Assembly (NCBI GenBank): GCA_035447945.1 | Contig: DAOTHZ010000097.1 | Coordinates: 1-6,573, forward strand | Direction of reading: 5' to 3' | Source: Syntrophomonas_B sp035447945 | GTDB taxonomy: Bacteria > Bacillota > Syntrophomonadia > Syntrophomonadales > Syntrophomonadaceae | DNA: 6,573 nt | Part shown: in pieces, positions 5,468 through 6,573 of the stretch | How positions within the stretch are numbered: position 1 is the stretch's first letter | Layout: each line of letters begins with the position of its first letter | The notes under the pieces: generated by a model | Seen by the model: only the letters and a program-made list of their open reading frames with translations | Database searches by the model: none | What the model was told of the DNA's origin: nothing | Program-made: the position numbers and the translations under genes

Positions 5468-6573
5468 TTAGATGAAGTTTCTCCGGCGGCGTTTCATCCA
5501 GAAGAGCATCAACAGCACCAGGATCAGTCCGGTCATCGCTGCCGCAGTCGGATGATAGAGCAGATAGACGACGGCGATCATTGGCGCCAGCGCCATCCGG
5601 GCAACCATTCTTAAGCCGTCGCTGCCGGCGATCCAGGCGGCAATAGGCGGCGAATGTTGGTAATAGAATTTCACAAAGGCTGTGCCAAGCTTATTGGTCA
5701 GCAGATACTGGTCACGGAAGTGACGCAGCATGGCGACCGCCGGTTCAAATTTGGAACCAAAAGCCGCGGTGGCGATGAAGCATTCGTCCAGCGGGCCGCG
5801 TTGGATGGTGATTTCATAAACCCGGTCAGAACGATTGTCTTCGCTGACGATTACTTTTACGATATTCTCCCCTTCCGCCAGCGCCACCTCTCCGCCGCTC
5901 ACCTCAACCGCTCCCAGATACACTTTGGCCGTCGTACCAGGTACCGCAGTGACCGCGACTGTAACCGAACTGGTTTCTTTTTCTACCTGGAGCGCATAGT
6001 TCCAGTTGTATGGATCGAACCCCATGATTAACTCCTGCCCGCTCCCGTCATTTCCCTCACGGATACTCAGGCCATTTAAGGCAGTTGCCGGGGGTGGAAG
6101 CGGATTCACAGCAACCTGGGCTGCCATGATATTGTTCTCAGTGGTTGCGGCTGCCGCAATCGTAATTATGCCAGTACCGGTGTTTCTGACAAGTGTGCCA
6201 CTTAATTGGATACTTAAGGTGTCGGCCGAGGACTTCGTCACGTTGCTTGCAGACAGCCCTGCAAAATCCCCTGCTAAAGTGATATCTCCAACCCCAATAC
6301 CATCAACAAAACTGCCTGCGGATAGTGTGAGCATGATGGTTTGGGTAAAGGGATTGGCCACGGTTGTTTGTCCGGGTGCGGCAGTGATATATACTGCTTT
6401 CGAGCCGGGCTGCATGGCATTTCTAAAGACAATCAGCGCCGTATTAAGGTTATTGCCAGCCGTCATCAGACTTGCATCGGTTGCCGCTGCATCATCATGG
6501 GCTGTCTGGGCAGTAGTGATCGCTGTATTGAATGAATCCATATCCTCTTGGGTAACCCACATTCTTATAGCTG
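5468..6573 (-). CDS. Cell-surface protein with FIVAR-like, cadherin-like and CFI-box C-terminal anchor regions, 5'-partial
   Basis: The frame stays open through the window edge at 6573. The ATG at 6562 lies inside a domain and has no ribosome site or signal peptide after it, so the real start is upstream. Numbering from that Met: 1-50, a helical FIVAR-like hairpin (WVTQEDMDSFNTAI ... LNTALIVFRNA); 55-152, a Thr/Ala/Ser-rich beta region of unnamed type; 153-159, Pro-rich linker; 160-255, a cadherin-like beta-sandwich (ALNGLSI ... YEITIQR); then CFIATAAFGS at 261-270, the CFI-box, followed by the conserved RDQYLLTNKLGTAFVKFYY stretch and SPPIAAWI; hydrophobic segments near 323-337 and 340-356; and a basic end MKRRRRNF. 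This is the architecture of an exported protein held at the membrane by its C-terminus. Ligand and function are unknown. It has its own terminator and is convergent with tlp. Confidence 0.87.
   Translation of the reverse strand, partial: AIRMWVTQEDMDSFNTAITTAQTAHDDAAATDASLMTAGNNLNTALIVFRNAMQPGSKAVYITAAPGQTTVANPFTQTIMLTLSAGSFVDGIGVGDITLAGDFAGLSASNVTKSSADTLSIQLSGTLVRNTGTGIITIAAAATTENNIMAAQVAVNPLPPPATALNGLSIREGNDGSGQELIMGFDPYNWNYALQVEKETSSVTVAVTAVPGTTAKVYLGAVEVSGGEVALAEGENIVKVIVSEDNRSDRVYEITIQRGPLDECFIATAAFGSKFEPAVAMLRHFRDQYLLTNKLGTAFVKFYYQHSPPIAAWIAGSDGLRMVARMALAPMIAVVYLLYHPTAAAMTGLILVLLMLFWMKRRRRNFI

Noticed and set aside
6560..6562. ATG (minus strand) at 6562 as the start of the surface protein
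   Set aside because: No signal peptide follows, the residue falls at the edge of a FIVAR-like domain, and the frame remains open upstream to 6573.

Overview
The window looks like chromosomal DNA of an anaerobic, endospore-forming Firmicute with moderate GC genes and AT-rich spacers. Three things support this: a small acid-soluble spore protein of the Tlp family, strong AGGAGG-type ribosome binding sites, and short perfect-stem intrinsic terminators. The CoA-transferase, acyl-CoA ligase and reductase suggest carboxylic or fatty acid metabolism of the butyrate-producing or syntrophic butyrate-oxidising kind. The genus is not determined.

Layout. (1) Positions 1-2267, + strand: the 3' part of an AMP-forming acyl-CoA synthetase, then 33 bp later a FabG-like short-chain dehydrogenase. 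They look like one operon, which ends at a clear terminator (2353-2386). (2) 2387-3350, + strand: a structured leader holding a possible 37-codon upstream ORF and a perfect 9-bp hairpin, then a 252-residue Cys-rich protein of unknown function, probably DUF6125-like. That protein carries an internal duplication of a helical unit that I could align by eye. (3) 3351-3505: the convergent spacer, with a hairpin after the stop, an out-of-frame Cys-rich reading, and the terminator of the gene on the other strand. (4) 4885-3506, - strand: a complete 459-residue CoA-transferase resembling butyryl-CoA:acetate CoA-transferases. (5) 4886-5124: an AT-rich divergent promoter region. (6) 5125-5361, + strand: tlp. 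(7) 5362-5467: a convergent spacer with a terminator for the - strand. (8) 6573-5468, - strand: the C-terminal part of a cell-surface protein (FIVAR-like helical hairpin, beta-sandwich region, cadherin-like domain, CFI-box C-terminal anchor). Its N-terminus lies outside the window.

How the genes fit together. The ligase uses ATP and the CoA-transferase uses acyl exchange, so both can make CoA thioesters. The SDR would handle a 3-oxo/3-hydroxy step. A shared pathway is an inference from enzyme class and proximity. tlp and the surface protein are probably unrelated neighbours.

I found no mobile element, CRISPR array, tRNA, rRNA or defence system. The least explained parts are the leader and internal architecture of the 252-residue protein, and the C-terminal sorting region of the surface protein.
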